This document shows positions 15,097 to 23,444 of a stretch of DNA of 62,563 bases, piece after piece. Positions within the stretch are counted from its first letter, which is position 1. Each line of letters opens with the position of its first letter. A model generated the notes under the pieces. The model made no database searches. It saw only the letters and a list, made by a program, of their open reading frames with translations, and had not been told where the DNA came from. The translations under genes were made by a program, and so were the position numbers. The stretch is from UBA5862 sp002408105 (GTDB lineage: Bacteria; Pseudomonadota; Gammaproteobacteria; Pseudomonadales; UBA5862): NCBI GenBank assembly GCA_034189125.1, contig JAXHVB010000068.1, forward strand, positions 1 through 62,563, in the 5' to 3' direction.

Positions 15097-15723
15097 TCAA
15101 CCCCGTGCCGTTTTGCAGGCCGCAGTGGCGAGTCGGGTGACGCTGTCCCAGTCCCCCTGGGCAAGCGCTTGTCCGGGTGCCACCCAGGAGCCGCCGACAC
15201 AGAGGACGTTGGGCAGCGCTAGGTAGTCTTGCAGGTTCGCTGGGCTGACCCCGCCAGTGGGGCAAAAGGTGACGTCTGGGATGGGCGCGGCGATGGCGCG
15301 CAGAAACGCCGTGCCACCCGCTTGCTCGGCCGGGAACAGCTTGAGGGTTTGGAAGCCGAGGTCCCGCGCCTGAAGGATTTCTGTGGGCGTCATCGCGCCC
15401 GGTAGCAGGGGCACGGGGCCATCCTTGACGGCGCTTGCCAGGTCCGAGGGCAAACCCGGGCTGACCGCAAAGGCGCCACCGACGGCGCACACTTGCTCAT
15501 ATTCCTGCGGGCGGGTCACTGTGCCCGCCCCGGCAATCCACCCCTCCGAATCTTGCGCCAGCCGTCGCAGCGCCTCGAAACCGGCGGGCGTGCGCAGCGT
15601 GATTTCCAGCACCGAGAGGCCCCCGGCCAGCAGCGCCCGTGCCAAGGGCAGGGCCTGGTCGACGTCATGCAGGGTCAAAACCGGGATCACCGGTGCCTGC
15701 TGCAAAATCGCGTGGATCTCCAT
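15097..15723 (-). CDS. eda: 2-Keto-3-deoxy-6-phosphogluconate aldolase
   Basis: 208-residue class I aldolase that cleaves KDPG to pyruvate and glyceraldehyde-3-phosphate, the last step of the Entner-Doudoroff pathway. The catalytic Glu is in LEITLRT (Glu40, Arg44), the Schiff-base Lys in TLKLFPAE (Lys128), and the phosphate loop is FCPTGGV. The start gives MEIHAILQQAPVIPVL with GAGG upstream; a longer upstream frame lacks similarity. The gene is transcribed towards edd. Confidence 0.95.
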   Translation of the reverse strand: MEIHAILQQAPVIPVLTLHDVDQALPLARALLAGGLSVLEITLRTPAGFEALRRLAQDSEGWIAGAGTVTRPQEYEQVCAVGGAFAVSPGLPSDLASAVKDGPVPLLPGAMTPTEILQARDLGFQTLKLFPAEQAGGTAFLRAIAAPIPDVTFCPTGGVSPANLQDYLALPNVLCVGGSWVAPGQALAQGDWDSVTRLATAACKTARG

Positions 15724-15770
15724 CGCCGTGCCTCGCGTACCCGTTGGATTCGGTGTTGAGCAAGCAATGC

Positions 15771-16613
15771 CTATGCCGTCTGCTGGACGCCGCGCCGCTG
15801 TTGCGGGCGGTGGCACCATTCAGCGGTCTGCTCCCACAGCTTCGTGCAAAGTGCTGCGTCATAGGTACACCGCGCGCTGCGCCGGGGCTTGCAGTCGACA
15901 AAATAGGCTCCGGTGGTGTCCTGCACCTCTGCTGAACTTGCCAGGTAGATGGACGTCGTCGCCCCTGCTTCCGGGGTGCGCAGCCACCGCCGCAACCAGC
16001 CCGGGTAGTCGGTGATGTCGGTGCTCACGCCGCCTGGGTGCAGGGCATTGACCCGCAGGTCGGGGCGCCGTCGCGCCAATTCGTACGTGAACAGGATCAA
16101 CGCGAGTTTGGCGGTGCCGTAGGCGCGCCACGGCCGGTAGTGGTCTGGGCGGGCCATGGTCGCAAAGTCGCGCAGTCCGAGTCGGTGCATCATCGAGCTT
16201 ACGTTGACGATTCGTGGGAACGCCTGACTCCCGTTCAGGAGCGGCAGCAGCCCCCAGGTCCAATGGGCTGTGCCCAGGTAGTTCACTGCGAAGCTGAGCT
16301 CGAATCCGTCCGCAGAGGTTTCCCACGAGCTGGGCATGACGCCGGCGTTGTTGATGAGCACGTCGATGCGATCGAATTGGGTTCGGCAGCAATCCACAGC
16401 CGCGTCGATTGCGTCCAGACTGGACAGGTCCAGGTGCACCAGGTCGACCTGCATCGCTGGACACCGCGCCAGCAACTGGTCCTTGGCGACCTGGGCGCGA
16501 TCCAGGTTGCGACAGGCGAGGATCAGGTGGACGTCGGGACCGGACAGCCCCTGGGCAGTGGCCAAACCGATGCCGGTGTTGGCGCCGGTGATCAAGATGG
16601 TGCGCGGGCTCAT
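15771..16613 (-). CDS. SDR oxidoreductase, retinol-dehydrogenase-like
   Basis: 280-residue classical short-chain dehydrogenase. It shows the cofactor loop TGANTGIG near the start, ACRNLDRA (Arg after beta-2 suggests NADP), LDLSSLD, INNAGVM, NVSSMMHR and the catalytic Tyr/Lys in YGTAKLAL. The overall layout resembles the RDH11/WWOX-type group, often annotated as retinol dehydrogenase; the bacterial substrate is unknown. The start is the ATG giving MSPRTILITG. It begins 70 bases after the CopD-like gene on the same strand. The C-terminal RRSARCTYDAALCTKLWE segment is typical of this subgroup. Confidence 0.85.
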   Translation of the reverse strand: MSPRTILITGANTGIGLATAQGLSGPDVHLILACRNLDRAQVAKDQLLARCPAMQVDLVHLDLSSLDAIDAAVDCCRTQFDRIDVLINNAGVMPSSWETSADGFELSFAVNYLGTAHWTWGLLPLLNGSQAFPRIVNVSSMMHRLGLRDFATMARPDHYRPWRAYGTAKLALILFTYELARRRPDLRVNALHPGGVSTDITDYPGWLRRWLRTPEAGATTSIYLASSAEVQDTTGAYFVDCKPRRSARCTYDAALCTKLWEQTAEWCHRPQQRRGVQQTA

Positions 16614-16683
16614 GGCACTTGCTCCGTGGAACACCTGGCCCCATGGAAGGGTGGGTGTGAGGTGACGCTGCGGCGATTGCCCC

Positions 16684-17142
16684 TCAGGGAAATGGAAACG
16701 GCATGCGAATCGAAACCCCGATGACCACGAACACCACCGCCACTGCAGTGACCGCATAGACGTGGTAGGCAAGAGAGCGGAGCCGACCCGCGTCGAGTTT
16801 CGGAATGACCCGCAGGCGGGCGTCGATCGCAAGCACGACGGTGATCAGCATGAGGATCAGCTTGGTGCTGACCAGGGTATTGGTGCGGTTGCTGAATGAA
16901 AACAGGTCATAAACGTTTTCCAGCAGAAAATGCGCCATCCAAAAACCGGTGACCAGCTGCACGATCAGTGCGGGAATCCCAAGGCGCTCGTAGAGGTGCT
17001 CAAACTCGCTGATCACCGTGGGGTCATTCTCGCGCAGTGCCTTGGGGACCACGCTCAGCGAGAGCACCAAGTGCCCGCCCGCCCATACGGTGGCGCCGAG
17101 TACATGAAGGGTGAGGACATAGGGGTAGATGGCAGCGGTCAT
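16684..17142 (-). CDS. CopD-like four-helix integral membrane protein
   Basis: 152-residue inner-membrane protein with about four transmembrane helices (LTLHVLGATVWAGGHLVLSL; PALIVQLVTGFWMAHF; TKLILMLITVVLAI; VYAVTAVAVVFVVIGV). The His in helix 1 (TLHVLGATVWAGGH) and the arrangement match the CopD / DUF2269-type group of membrane proteins, some of which bind haem or copper. The function here is unknown. It sits between the thioesterase and an SDR gene on the same strand with gaps of about 70 bases, so an operon is possible but not proven. Confidence 0.7.
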   Translation of the reverse strand: MTAAIYPYVLTLHVLGATVWAGGHLVLSLSVVPKALRENDPTVISEFEHLYERLGIPALIVQLVTGFWMAHFLLENVYDLFSFSNRTNTLVSTKLILMLITVVLAIDARLRVIPKLDAGRLRSLAYHVYAVTAVAVVFVVIGVSIRMPFPFP

Positions 17143-17219
17143 GGTGTCGTTCGAAACCCGTGCGTGGTTGGTCGATGGGCCGGCCGTTTCGGGTTGCAGC
17201 GCGTGCGGTCCATGCCGTG

Positions 17220-17621
17220 TCAGCGCGGCAGGCGTTTTACGGCCCGGGTGCGACCTGAGCCGTCGATGGAGACCAGCACGAACTCTCCTTCGGTGATCTT
17301 GTTGGGCTGCGCATCGCTCGGCAGGCGGGTCCAGACTTCCACCAGGATGCGCACTGAACTGCGGCCGATTTCCAGGACCTCAACGTAACAGCCCACGGTG
17401 GCCCCCACGTAGACCGGCTGCATGAACGCCAGTTCCTCAATCGCCACTGTCACCACGCGCCCGCCGGCGATTCGTGCCGCGACGATCTCGGCCGCCAAGT
17501 CCATTTGCGACACCAGCCAGCCCGCCGAAATGTCGCCAAAGGCGTTGACGTCGCCGGGCATGGCGACGACTTGCAGTGCCAATTCACCCTGGGGGGTCGG
17601 GTCGATTTCGTCGTCGTTCAT
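17220..17621 (-). CDS. YciA-type acyl-CoA thioesterase (hotdog fold)
   Basis: 133-residue hotdog-fold thioesterase that hydrolyses acyl-CoA to free acid and CoA. The catalytic segment is NAFGDISAGWLVSQMD, matching the YciA pattern NANGDIFGGWLLSQMD with its essential Asp. VTVAIEELAFMQPVYVGATVGCYVEV gives the family's central strands. It lies 46 bases after dctM on the same strand. No ribosome site stands out. Confidence 0.88.
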   Translation of the reverse strand: MNDDEIDPTPQGELALQVVAMPGDVNAFGDISAGWLVSQMDLAAEIVAARIAGGRVVTVAIEELAFMQPVYVGATVGCYVEVLEIGRSSVRILVEVWTRLPSDAQPNKITEGEFVLVSIDGSGRTRAVKRLPR

Positions 17622-17667
17622 GGCAATTTGTGGTTGTTATGGCCGGTGGCTGTGTTTGGGGCGTGGT

Positions 17668-19044
17668 TCAGCTGCCGTACAGTTGCTGCGGGAGCCAAGT
17701 GGCAAGCTGTGGCCAAACCGCGAGCAGTCCCAGGAGCGCCAGCTGCAGCGCGATAAAGGGTATCACGCCACGGTAGATGGCCGCGGTTTCCACGCTGGCC
17801 GGGGTGACTCCACGCAGGTAGAACAGCGCGAACCCGAACGGCGGGGTCAGGAAGGACGTCTGCAGGTTGATGGCGATCATGATGCCGAGCCAGACTGGGT
17901 CCAGTCCCAGGGTGAGCAGAATGGGCGCGACAATGGGCACCACCACGAAGATGATCTCGATGAAATCGAGGATGAACCCCAGCAGAAAGATTACAGCCAT
18001 CACCAACAGCGTGGCGCTGACGACGCCCCCTGGCATGGTGGCGAAGAGCTCGGTGATCAACTCATCCCCGCCGAAGCCCCGAAAGACCAAGGAAAACAGC
18101 GAGGCGCCGATCAGGATCATAAACACCATGGCCGTCACTTCGAGGGTGGCGCGGCCGATTTCGCCCATCTGGGTGCGGGTCAGGCCGGCCGGTTGCAGTA
18201 CAGCCAGCAGGGTTGCCCCAAAGGCACCAACGCCAGCGGCTTCGGTGGGCGTCGCCCAGCCGAGCAGAATCGACCCGAGTACGCCGGCAATGAGCACCAG
18301 TGGCGGCAGCAGCTCCGCCAGCAGGCGCAAAACTGGCCGTGAAGCCTGGTCGGTGGCAGCGACACGCGGTACGCGGTCAGGGTGGCGCCAACCAATCCAG
18401 GCGATGTAGCCCAGGTACAGCATCACCAGAATCACCCCCGGAACCAGGGCGCCGACGAACAGGTCACCCACCGACACGGTTTTCGGGTTGAAGATGCCGA
18501 GGTCCAACTGGGCCTGCTGGTAGGCGCTCGAGAGCACGTCGCCAAGCAGCACCAGGGCAATGGAGGGCGGAATGATCTGGCCCAGGGTTCCGGTGGCGCA
18601 GATGGTGCCGGTGGCAAAGGATGGCTGGTAGCCACGCTCCAGCATGCTCGGGAGGGACATGAGCCCCATGGTCACCACCGTGGCCCCGACAATGCCGGTA
18701 CTGGCTGCGAGCAACGCACCGACCAACACCACTGAGAACCCGAGGCCACCGCGGATTCCCCCGAACAACTCGGCCATGGTTTTGAGCAACCGCTCGGCAA
18801 GGCGGGACTTTTCCAGCACCACGCCCATCAGCACGAACAGGGGCACCGCAATCAGGGTGGTGTTGGAGAGGGTGCCAAAGACGCGGTTTGGAAAGGCGGT
18901 TAGGAAAGCTGGGTCGAATAGGCCGGCGAGCGTGCCCCCCAAGGCAAACAGCAGGGCGGTTCCAGCGAGGCTAAAGGCCACCGGGTAGCCGGCCATCAAC
19001 ACGAAGCACACCACGGCGAACATCACCAGGGACAGGGCCTGCAT
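17668..19044 (-). CDS. dctM: TRAP transporter large membrane subunit (DctM)
   Basis: 458-residue integral membrane protein with about 12 predicted helices, the sodium-coupled transport subunit of a TRAP system. Typical stretches: LFVLMGVVLEKSRLAERLL, GIVGATVVTMGLMSLPSMLERGY, ICATGTLGQIIPPSIALVLLGD, and LQTSFLTPPFGFALFYLRGV. It overlaps dctQ by a stop/start overlap (its ATG at 19044), so the pair is translationally coupled. No solute-binding gene is adjacent; the only one in the window is at 4899-6011. Confidence 0.94.
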   Translation of the reverse strand: MQALSLVMFAVVCFVLMAGYPVAFSLAGTALLFALGGTLAGLFDPAFLTAFPNRVFGTLSNTTLIAVPLFVLMGVVLEKSRLAERLLKTMAELFGGIRGGLGFSVVLVGALLAASTGIVGATVVTMGLMSLPSMLERGYQPSFATGTICATGTLGQIIPPSIALVLLGDVLSSAYQQAQLDLGIFNPKTVSVGDLFVGALVPGVILVMLYLGYIAWIGWRHPDRVPRVAATDQASRPVLRLLAELLPPLVLIAGVLGSILLGWATPTEAAGVGAFGATLLAVLQPAGLTRTQMGEIGRATLEVTAMVFMILIGASLFSLVFRGFGGDELITELFATMPGGVVSATLLVMAVIFLLGFILDFIEIIFVVVPIVAPILLTLGLDPVWLGIMIAINLQTSFLTPPFGFALFYLRGVTPASVETAAIYRGVIPFIALQLALLGLLAVWPQLATWLPQQLYGS

Positions 19045-19583
19045 CAGAGGCGCGCCTCGTCTTCGACCGCGGTGGGCGCGGGCAGCCGCTTGCCTTGCAG
19101 TACGGCCAGGTTGCGCAGGGCCTCTGCAATGCCTTGCAGCCCCAAGGTCAACGCCAAGCCCAGCAGCAACAGCTTCAGGAGGAACACCGCGGGCAGCCCC
19201 CCAGCGGCAGAAGAACGCTCTTTAAGGCTCCACGAAACCGCCACATAGTCCCAACTGATCCAGAACAGAAACGCCATGAACGGCAACAGGAACACCAAGG
19301 TGCCGAGCAGGTCGATTGCGGCTCGGGCACGTGGTGACAGGCGCTGATAGAAGATGTCCACGCGCACGTGAGCCCCCACTTTCAGTGCGTAGCCGGCGCC
19401 CAGCATGAAGAGTGCGCTGTGCAGGTAGCTCAGGCTTTCCTGCAGTGCAATCGAGCCAATCTGAAACAGTTCGCGCAGCACCACCACGAGAACCGCTACA
19501 GCGACCAACGCCCATGTGAGCCACGCAAGGGAGCGGCCGAGCAACTCGCTGAGTCGGTCGATGCTGTCGATGAGGGGGGTCAT
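19044..19583 (-). CDS. dctQ: TRAP transporter small membrane subunit (DctQ)
   Basis: Four-helix membrane protein of about 179 residues that bridges the binding protein and DctM. It shows LTWALVAVAVLVVVLRELFQIG, SLSYLHSALFMLGAGYALKVGAHVRVD-type segments (the AHVRVDI motif is typical) and LLKLLLLGLALTLGLQGIAEAL. I chose the ATG at 19583 because a TATAAT box (19621-19616, minus strand) places transcription start near 19609; an upstream GTG at 19604 would have almost no leader. dctM follows with overlap. Confidence 0.88.
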   Translation of the reverse strand: MTPLIDSIDRLSELLGRSLAWLTWALVAVAVLVVVLRELFQIGSIALQESLSYLHSALFMLGAGYALKVGAHVRVDIFYQRLSPRARAAIDLLGTLVFLLPFMAFLFWISWDYVAVSWSLKERSSAAGGLPAVFLLKLLLLGLALTLGLQGIAEALRNLAVLQGKRLPAPTAVEDEARL

Positions 19584-19615
19584 GGCCGGGTTCGCGGGCC
19601 GCACAAAAGCGCGAC

Positions 19616-19644
19616 ATTATAGGGCCCTGACCCTGGCGCGGCCA
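19616..19644 (-). promoter_or_regulatory. Probable dctQM promoter
   Basis: On the minus strand a perfect -10 TATAAT (19621 to 19616) lies 17 bases after a weak -35-like TGGCCG (19644 to 19639). The predicted start is near 19609, giving a leader of about 26 bases to the dctQ ATG at 19583. Confidence 0.5.
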
Positions 19645-19670
19645 TGCTCCGCCTGGGCGACACCTTGGGT

Positions 19671-20570
19671 TCAGCTGGTCCGCAGTTTCTTGTCTGCGGC
19701 GTTGGTTTGCTGGATGGCCTCGCGAATCGCCTGCCATTCGGCATCGCCGAGTGATGCGAGGTGGCCGCTGTGACCATTTCCCGCGAGCCACTGGCCACCG
19801 TCGATGGCGATGATTTCCCCGGTGAGGTAATCGCAGCCGTCGGCCATCAGAAAGGTCGCAAGGTTGGTTAACTCGCGCATCTGTCCGATCCGGCCGAGGG
19901 GCACGCGCACTGCCGGGGTCTGCTCCGCGGGGTCTTGGCTGTCCTGTCCGCGAATGGTGGAGAGGTTGAGCCGCTTGCTGGCCCCCTCGGTGGGGAAGGG
20001 TCCCGGGGCGATTCCGTTGATGCGGATGCCGCGGTTGCCCCACTCCACCGCCAGGCTCTTGGTCATGGCCGCGAGGCCGGCCTTGGACATGGCAGAGGGC
20101 ACGGTGAAGGGGCCGCCCGTCCAGATCCAGGTGACCAGTATGTTGATGATGCTGCCCGGCAGCCCGGCCTCCAGCCAGCGGCGCCCGACCGACTGGGTCA
20201 CGTAGAAGGTCCCGTGCAGCACAATGTTGGTGATCGCATTGAAGCCGTTCACCGACAAGTCTTCTGTGCGGGACAGGAAGTTGCCGGCGGCATTGTTGAC
20301 CAGCCCGGTCAGTGGGCCCTGTTGCCAAATGGTGTCGATCATTGCGTCAACCGCCTGGTGGTCGCGGATGTCGACGCTGTGTACGGTCACTGTGCCGCCG
20401 TGTTGGGCCATCAGCCCTTCTGCAGTTTCGCGGAGCACAGGCTCGCGGCGTCCGCAGATGGCGACCTCTGCGCCGAGTTCGAGGTAGTGGCCGGCGATCT
20501 CTTTACCAAGGCCGGTACCGCCGCCTGTGACCAGGATCTTTTTGTTCTTGAGTAGCTCTGGGTGAAACAT
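19671..20570 (-). CDS. SDR oxidoreductase, 2,4-dienoyl-CoA-reductase-like
   Basis: 299-residue short-chain dehydrogenase with the cofactor loop TGGGTGLG (15-22) and CGRRE (NADP-type Arg). LVNNAAGNFLS and SLAVEWGNRGIRINGIAPGPFPTEGA match the DECR group that reduces 2,4-dienoyl-CoA in degradation of unsaturated fatty acids. The usual catalytic Ser and Tyr are absent: the Y-x-x-x-K position reads SAMSK (159-163), and the Ser strand reads INILVTW. DECR enzymes are known to lack the standard Tyr at this site, which supports the assignment. Its promoter faces yaaA. Confidence 0.82.
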   Translation of the reverse strand: MFHPELLKNKKILVTGGGTGLGKEIAGHYLELGAEVAICGRREPVLRETAEGLMAQHGGTVTVHSVDIRDHQAVDAMIDTIWQQGPLTGLVNNAAGNFLSRTEDLSVNGFNAITNIVLHGTFYVTQSVGRRWLEAGLPGSIINILVTWIWTGGPFTVPSAMSKAGLAAMTKSLAVEWGNRGIRINGIAPGPFPTEGASKRLNLSTIRGQDSQDPAEQTPAVRVPLGRIGQMRELTNLATFLMADGCDYLTGEIIAIDGGQWLAGNGHSGHLASLGDAEWQAIREAIQQTNAADKKLRTS

Positions 20571-20667
20571 GGGGGTCTGTCCGTTTAGGCGTTGAATGGG
20601 TGCACAGCTTGGGGGGGGAGGCTACCATAGTGGCCCCGCTCTTGTTCCCCGAGGACCCCGCTGCACC

Positions 20668-21444
20668 ATGCTGATACTCCTTTCCCCGGCCAAGAGCCTT
20701 GATTTCGACACCCAGGCACCCGCGACCAAGTGCAGCGAACCTGCGCTCCTTGAGGGCAGCCAAGAACTGGTCCAGGGCTTGCGGAAACTTGGCCCGTCCG
20801 GCCTCAAGTCGCTGATGTCGATCAGCGATTCACTGGCCGATCTCAACGCAGCCCGCTTTGCTGACTGGCAACCGACCTGTCACCTTGGCCCATGTAAGCA
20901 GGCCATGTTCGCCTTCACTGGGGACGTCTATCAGGGTTTGGATGCAACAAGCCTCGGTAAGGACGACATCGACCAGGCGCAGGACCGGCTGCGAATTCTG
21001 TCCGGGCTCTACGGCGTGCTGCGCCCGCTGGACCTGATTCGTCCGTACCGGTTGGAAATGGGCAGCCGCTACGCGAACCCACGCGGCAAGGACCTCTACG
21101 CCTATTGGGGTGACGAAATCACCGAACAGCTGAACACGGCCCTGGCGGCACTCGGCGCGGACCGGGTCGTCAATTTGGCCTCCAACGAGTACTTTCGGGC
21201 GGTTCGGCCAAAACAGCTCGCCGCCGAGGTGATCAGCCCGGTTTTCAAGGACCTGAAAAACGGGGCGTACAAGGTGGTCAGTTTTTATGCAAAGCGGGCG
21301 CGCGGCGCCATGGCCCGGTTTCTGATCCAGCAACGGGTGAGGGCCCCGGAAGGCATGGCAGCGTTTGACTGGGCGGGTTACCGCTACGTGCCCGATGTGT
21401 CGACCCCGGCGCAGCCGGTGTTCCTGCGCGACGCGCCGCCTTGA
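20668..21444 (+). CDS. yaaA: Peroxide stress protein YaaA (DUF328)
   Basis: 258-residue cytosolic DNA-binding protein; in E. coli YaaA lowers free iron and protects against peroxide. Signature segments: MLILLSPAKSLDF, FTGDVYQGLDA, LSGLYGVLRPLDLI.PYRLEMG, NLASNEYF and VVSFYAKRARG. The ATG chosen gives the conserved N-terminus, with GAGG 14 bases upstream. Its TGA overlaps the TTG start of the next gene by four bases. It is divergent from the DECR-like SDR. Confidence 0.94.
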   Translation: MLILLSPAKSLDFDTQAPATKCSEPALLEGSQELVQGLRKLGPSGLKSLMSISDSLADLNAARFADWQPTCHLGPCKQAMFAFTGDVYQGLDATSLGKDDIDQAQDRLRILSGLYGVLRPLDLIRPYRLEMGSRYANPRGKDLYAYWGDEITEQLNTALAALGADRVVNLASNEYFRAVRPKQLAAEVISPVFKDLKNGAYKVVSFYAKRARGAMARFLIQQRVRAPEGMAAFDWAGYRYVPDVSTPAQPVFLRDAPP

Positions 21445-22031
21445 CCGATGGTCCCCGCTGGCCGGTCACCCCACCGGTGCTGACAGGTGCACGCGTGCGC
21501 ATGGCACCGCTGCTTAGGGAGCACGCCGCACCCTTGGCGGCCCTGATCGAGTCGGGGGCACTGTACCCGCACCCCCACACCAGCATCCCCGCCCCGGCTG
21601 ATGTGCCGGCCTATATCGAGGAGGCGCTGGAAGAACAGCGCCAGGGCAGGGCGCTTCCCTTTGTGACCTGCGTCGGGTCCGAGGTCGTCGGCACCACCCG
21701 GTTTTGCCGCGTGGCCTGGCCGCATCGGCGGGTGGAGATCGGCTACACCTGGCTGGCACCGAAATACCAGGGCCGTGGGATCAACCGAGCCGCGAAACAC
21801 TTGATGCTCGACTATGCATTCGAGACCTTGGGGATGCAGCGGGTTGAGTTCATCACCGATCTATTGAACCTCCAGTCCCAGCGGGCGCTGGAGCGCATCG
21901 GGGCGCGCCGAGAGGGCCTGCTGCGCCGACACATGCGGATGGCGGATGGTCGGGTCCGTGACTCAGTGGTCTACAGCATCGTCGATACCGACCGCCGCTC
22001 CAAGGCGCCGCAGCGCTCAGCCGGCGAGTGA
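21441..22031 (+). CDS. GNAT acetyltransferase (RimJ/RimL type)
   Basis: 196-residue acetyltransferase with the RimJ/RimL-like start LTGARVRMAPL, the acetyl-CoA loop region WLAPKYQGRGINRAAKHLML, and LNLQSQRALERIGARREG near the end. The target is unknown. The start is unusual: TTG at 21441 overlapping the yaaA stop as TTGA. A GTG at 21477 is an alternative, but both would begin before the conserved first strand. The 3' end overlaps the convergent VWA gene by 15 bases. Confidence 0.8.
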   Translation: MTDGPRWPVTPPVLTGARVRMAPLLREHAAPLAALIESGALYPHPHTSIPAPADVPAYIEEALEEQRQGRALPFVTCVGSEVVGTTRFCRVAWPHRRVEIGYTWLAPKYQGRGINRAAKHLMLDYAFETLGMQRVEFITDLLNLQSQRALERIGARREGLLRRHMRMADGRVRDSVVYSIVDTDRRSKAPQRSAGE

Positions 22032-23438
22032 GAACTTCAGCAGGTTGTCGACCATGGCCTCCAACTGCTTGATGGTGCTGCATTCACGCACCAGGTGGCA
22101 GTAGGGTCGATACTGGTTGACCACCGAGTCCCCGGTGTTCCAGGTGACCTGGGGTTCGGGATTGAGCCAAATCACCCGCTTGGCGCGCTGGTACACCAAC
22201 TTGAGGATGTCGGTGCGCGGGTCGCCATAGTTGTTGCGGGCGTCGCCGAGGATCAGCACGGTGGTTCGGTGGTCAATGTTGCGGAGGTTGTCTGCGTGTT
22301 CGATGCGGGTCGACTTCAGGTCCTCGAACATCTGCCCGTAATCGGTGGAGCCGCCACCGCCTTCCTTGAGGGCAACTTCAATGGCTGCCTCGACCGGGTA
22401 CTCGTCGAAAATCTCGTTGATGTCCACCAGATGGCTCGAAAACGCGAAGCTGTCGATCTGCGCCAGCACGTCCTTCAGGCTGTAGAGAAACAGCAGCAAA
22501 AACCGCGAGTAGTCGGCGACCGAGCCCGAAACATCGCAAATGCAAACGATGCGCGGGCGGTCCATGTTTTTGGTCTTCCAGAAAGTCTCGAACAGCACCC
22601 CGTCGTAGGCCACGTTTTTGCGCAGGGTCTTGCGGAAGTCCAACACCCCGCGTTGCACCTGCTTGCGCTTCTTGGCGTGGGTGTCGCTGAGTTTCTTGGC
22701 CAGGCGGCGAACGATTTCGTGCATGCGGTGGAAGTCGCGCCGCTCAACGTTGGATAGCCGGGCGTTCATCAGGAACTCTTCCCGCAGGCGCTTGCTGGTC
22801 CCGCTGCCATAGAGAGACAGCTGCTGTTCGACGAAATTCTGCACCTGTTGCATCAAGTGCTTGCGCACCCGTCGCAGCAAGTTCGCTTGCGCCGCGGCAC
22901 GGGGGCAGTCGCGGTCGGCGAGGCCGGCGATCTCCTCATTGATCTGTTGGGCGCCCATCTCACGCAGGATCTTCTGCGTGTAGATGCCTTTCTGGGTGAA
23001 CAGCCAAATGTCGGTGACGCCGACCTCTTGGGCGGCGCGCTGCATCTCATTGGCGAGGCTGACCCGGTCGTTGTTGAGGACCATGCGGACGAGTTCGGAC
23101 TCGCCCTCGTATTCAGCCGGTGCATCGCCGTCGGCCGCGTCCGGTGTGCCCGCCTCACTGGATGGCTGGGCATCACTGTCGGTGGCTGCCTCCGGGCGAT
23201 TGGCTTCACTGTCCGATTGAAAGCTGTCGAAGGTGAAAAACGCCTCGAAACACTCATCGAAGCGCTGTTTCTCATCCCAGGACTTGGCCAGCGTGGTTCC
23301 AAGTGCTGCCTTCAAAACCTTCCGGTCGGCAAAACCGACCAGGTCGAGGGTGCGGCTCGCCTCGATGCTCTCGGCCGCCGAGATGGTGATGTCTCGGCTG
23401 CGCACTGCCTTGAAGAAGTCCTGCAGCACCTGTTGCAT
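22017..23438 (-). CDS. VWA-domain protein, CoxE-like, partner of MoxR ATPase
   Basis: 473-residue protein. It has an N-terminal helical region, an acidic Ser/Glu/Asp-rich linker (about 74-115), a long helical region with many basic residues (about 180-280), and a C-terminal von Willebrand A domain whose metal-ion site is DVSGS (302-306) with a later conserved DARNNYGD. CoxE/YehP-type proteins work with MoxR AAA+ ATPases as chaperones that mature or metallate partner enzymes. It lies six bases after the MoxR gene, so they are clearly one operon. No target enzyme (such as a molybdenum hydroxylase) is visible nearby. Confidence 0.85.
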   Translation of the reverse strand: MQQVLQDFFKAVRSRDITISAAESIEASRTLDLVGFADRKVLKAALGTTLAKSWDEKQRFDECFEAFFTFDSFQSDSEANRPEAATDSDAQPSSEAGTPDAADGDAPAEYEGESELVRMVLNNDRVSLANEMQRAAQEVGVTDIWLFTQKGIYTQKILREMGAQQINEEIAGLADRDCPRAAAQANLLRRVRKHLMQQVQNFVEQQLSLYGSGTSKRLREEFLMNARLSNVERRDFHRMHEIVRRLAKKLSDTHAKKRKQVQRGVLDFRKTLRKNVAYDGVLFETFWKTKNMDRPRIVCICDVSGSVADYSRFLLLFLYSLKDVLAQIDSFAFSSHLVDINEIFDEYPVEAAIEVALKEGGGGSTDYGQMFEDLKSTRIEHADNLRNIDHRTTVLILGDARNNYGDPRTDILKLVYQRAKRVIWLNPEPQVTWNTGDSVVNQYRPYCHLVRECSTIKQLEAMVDNLLKFSLAG

Positions 23439-23444
23439 GGTCGC

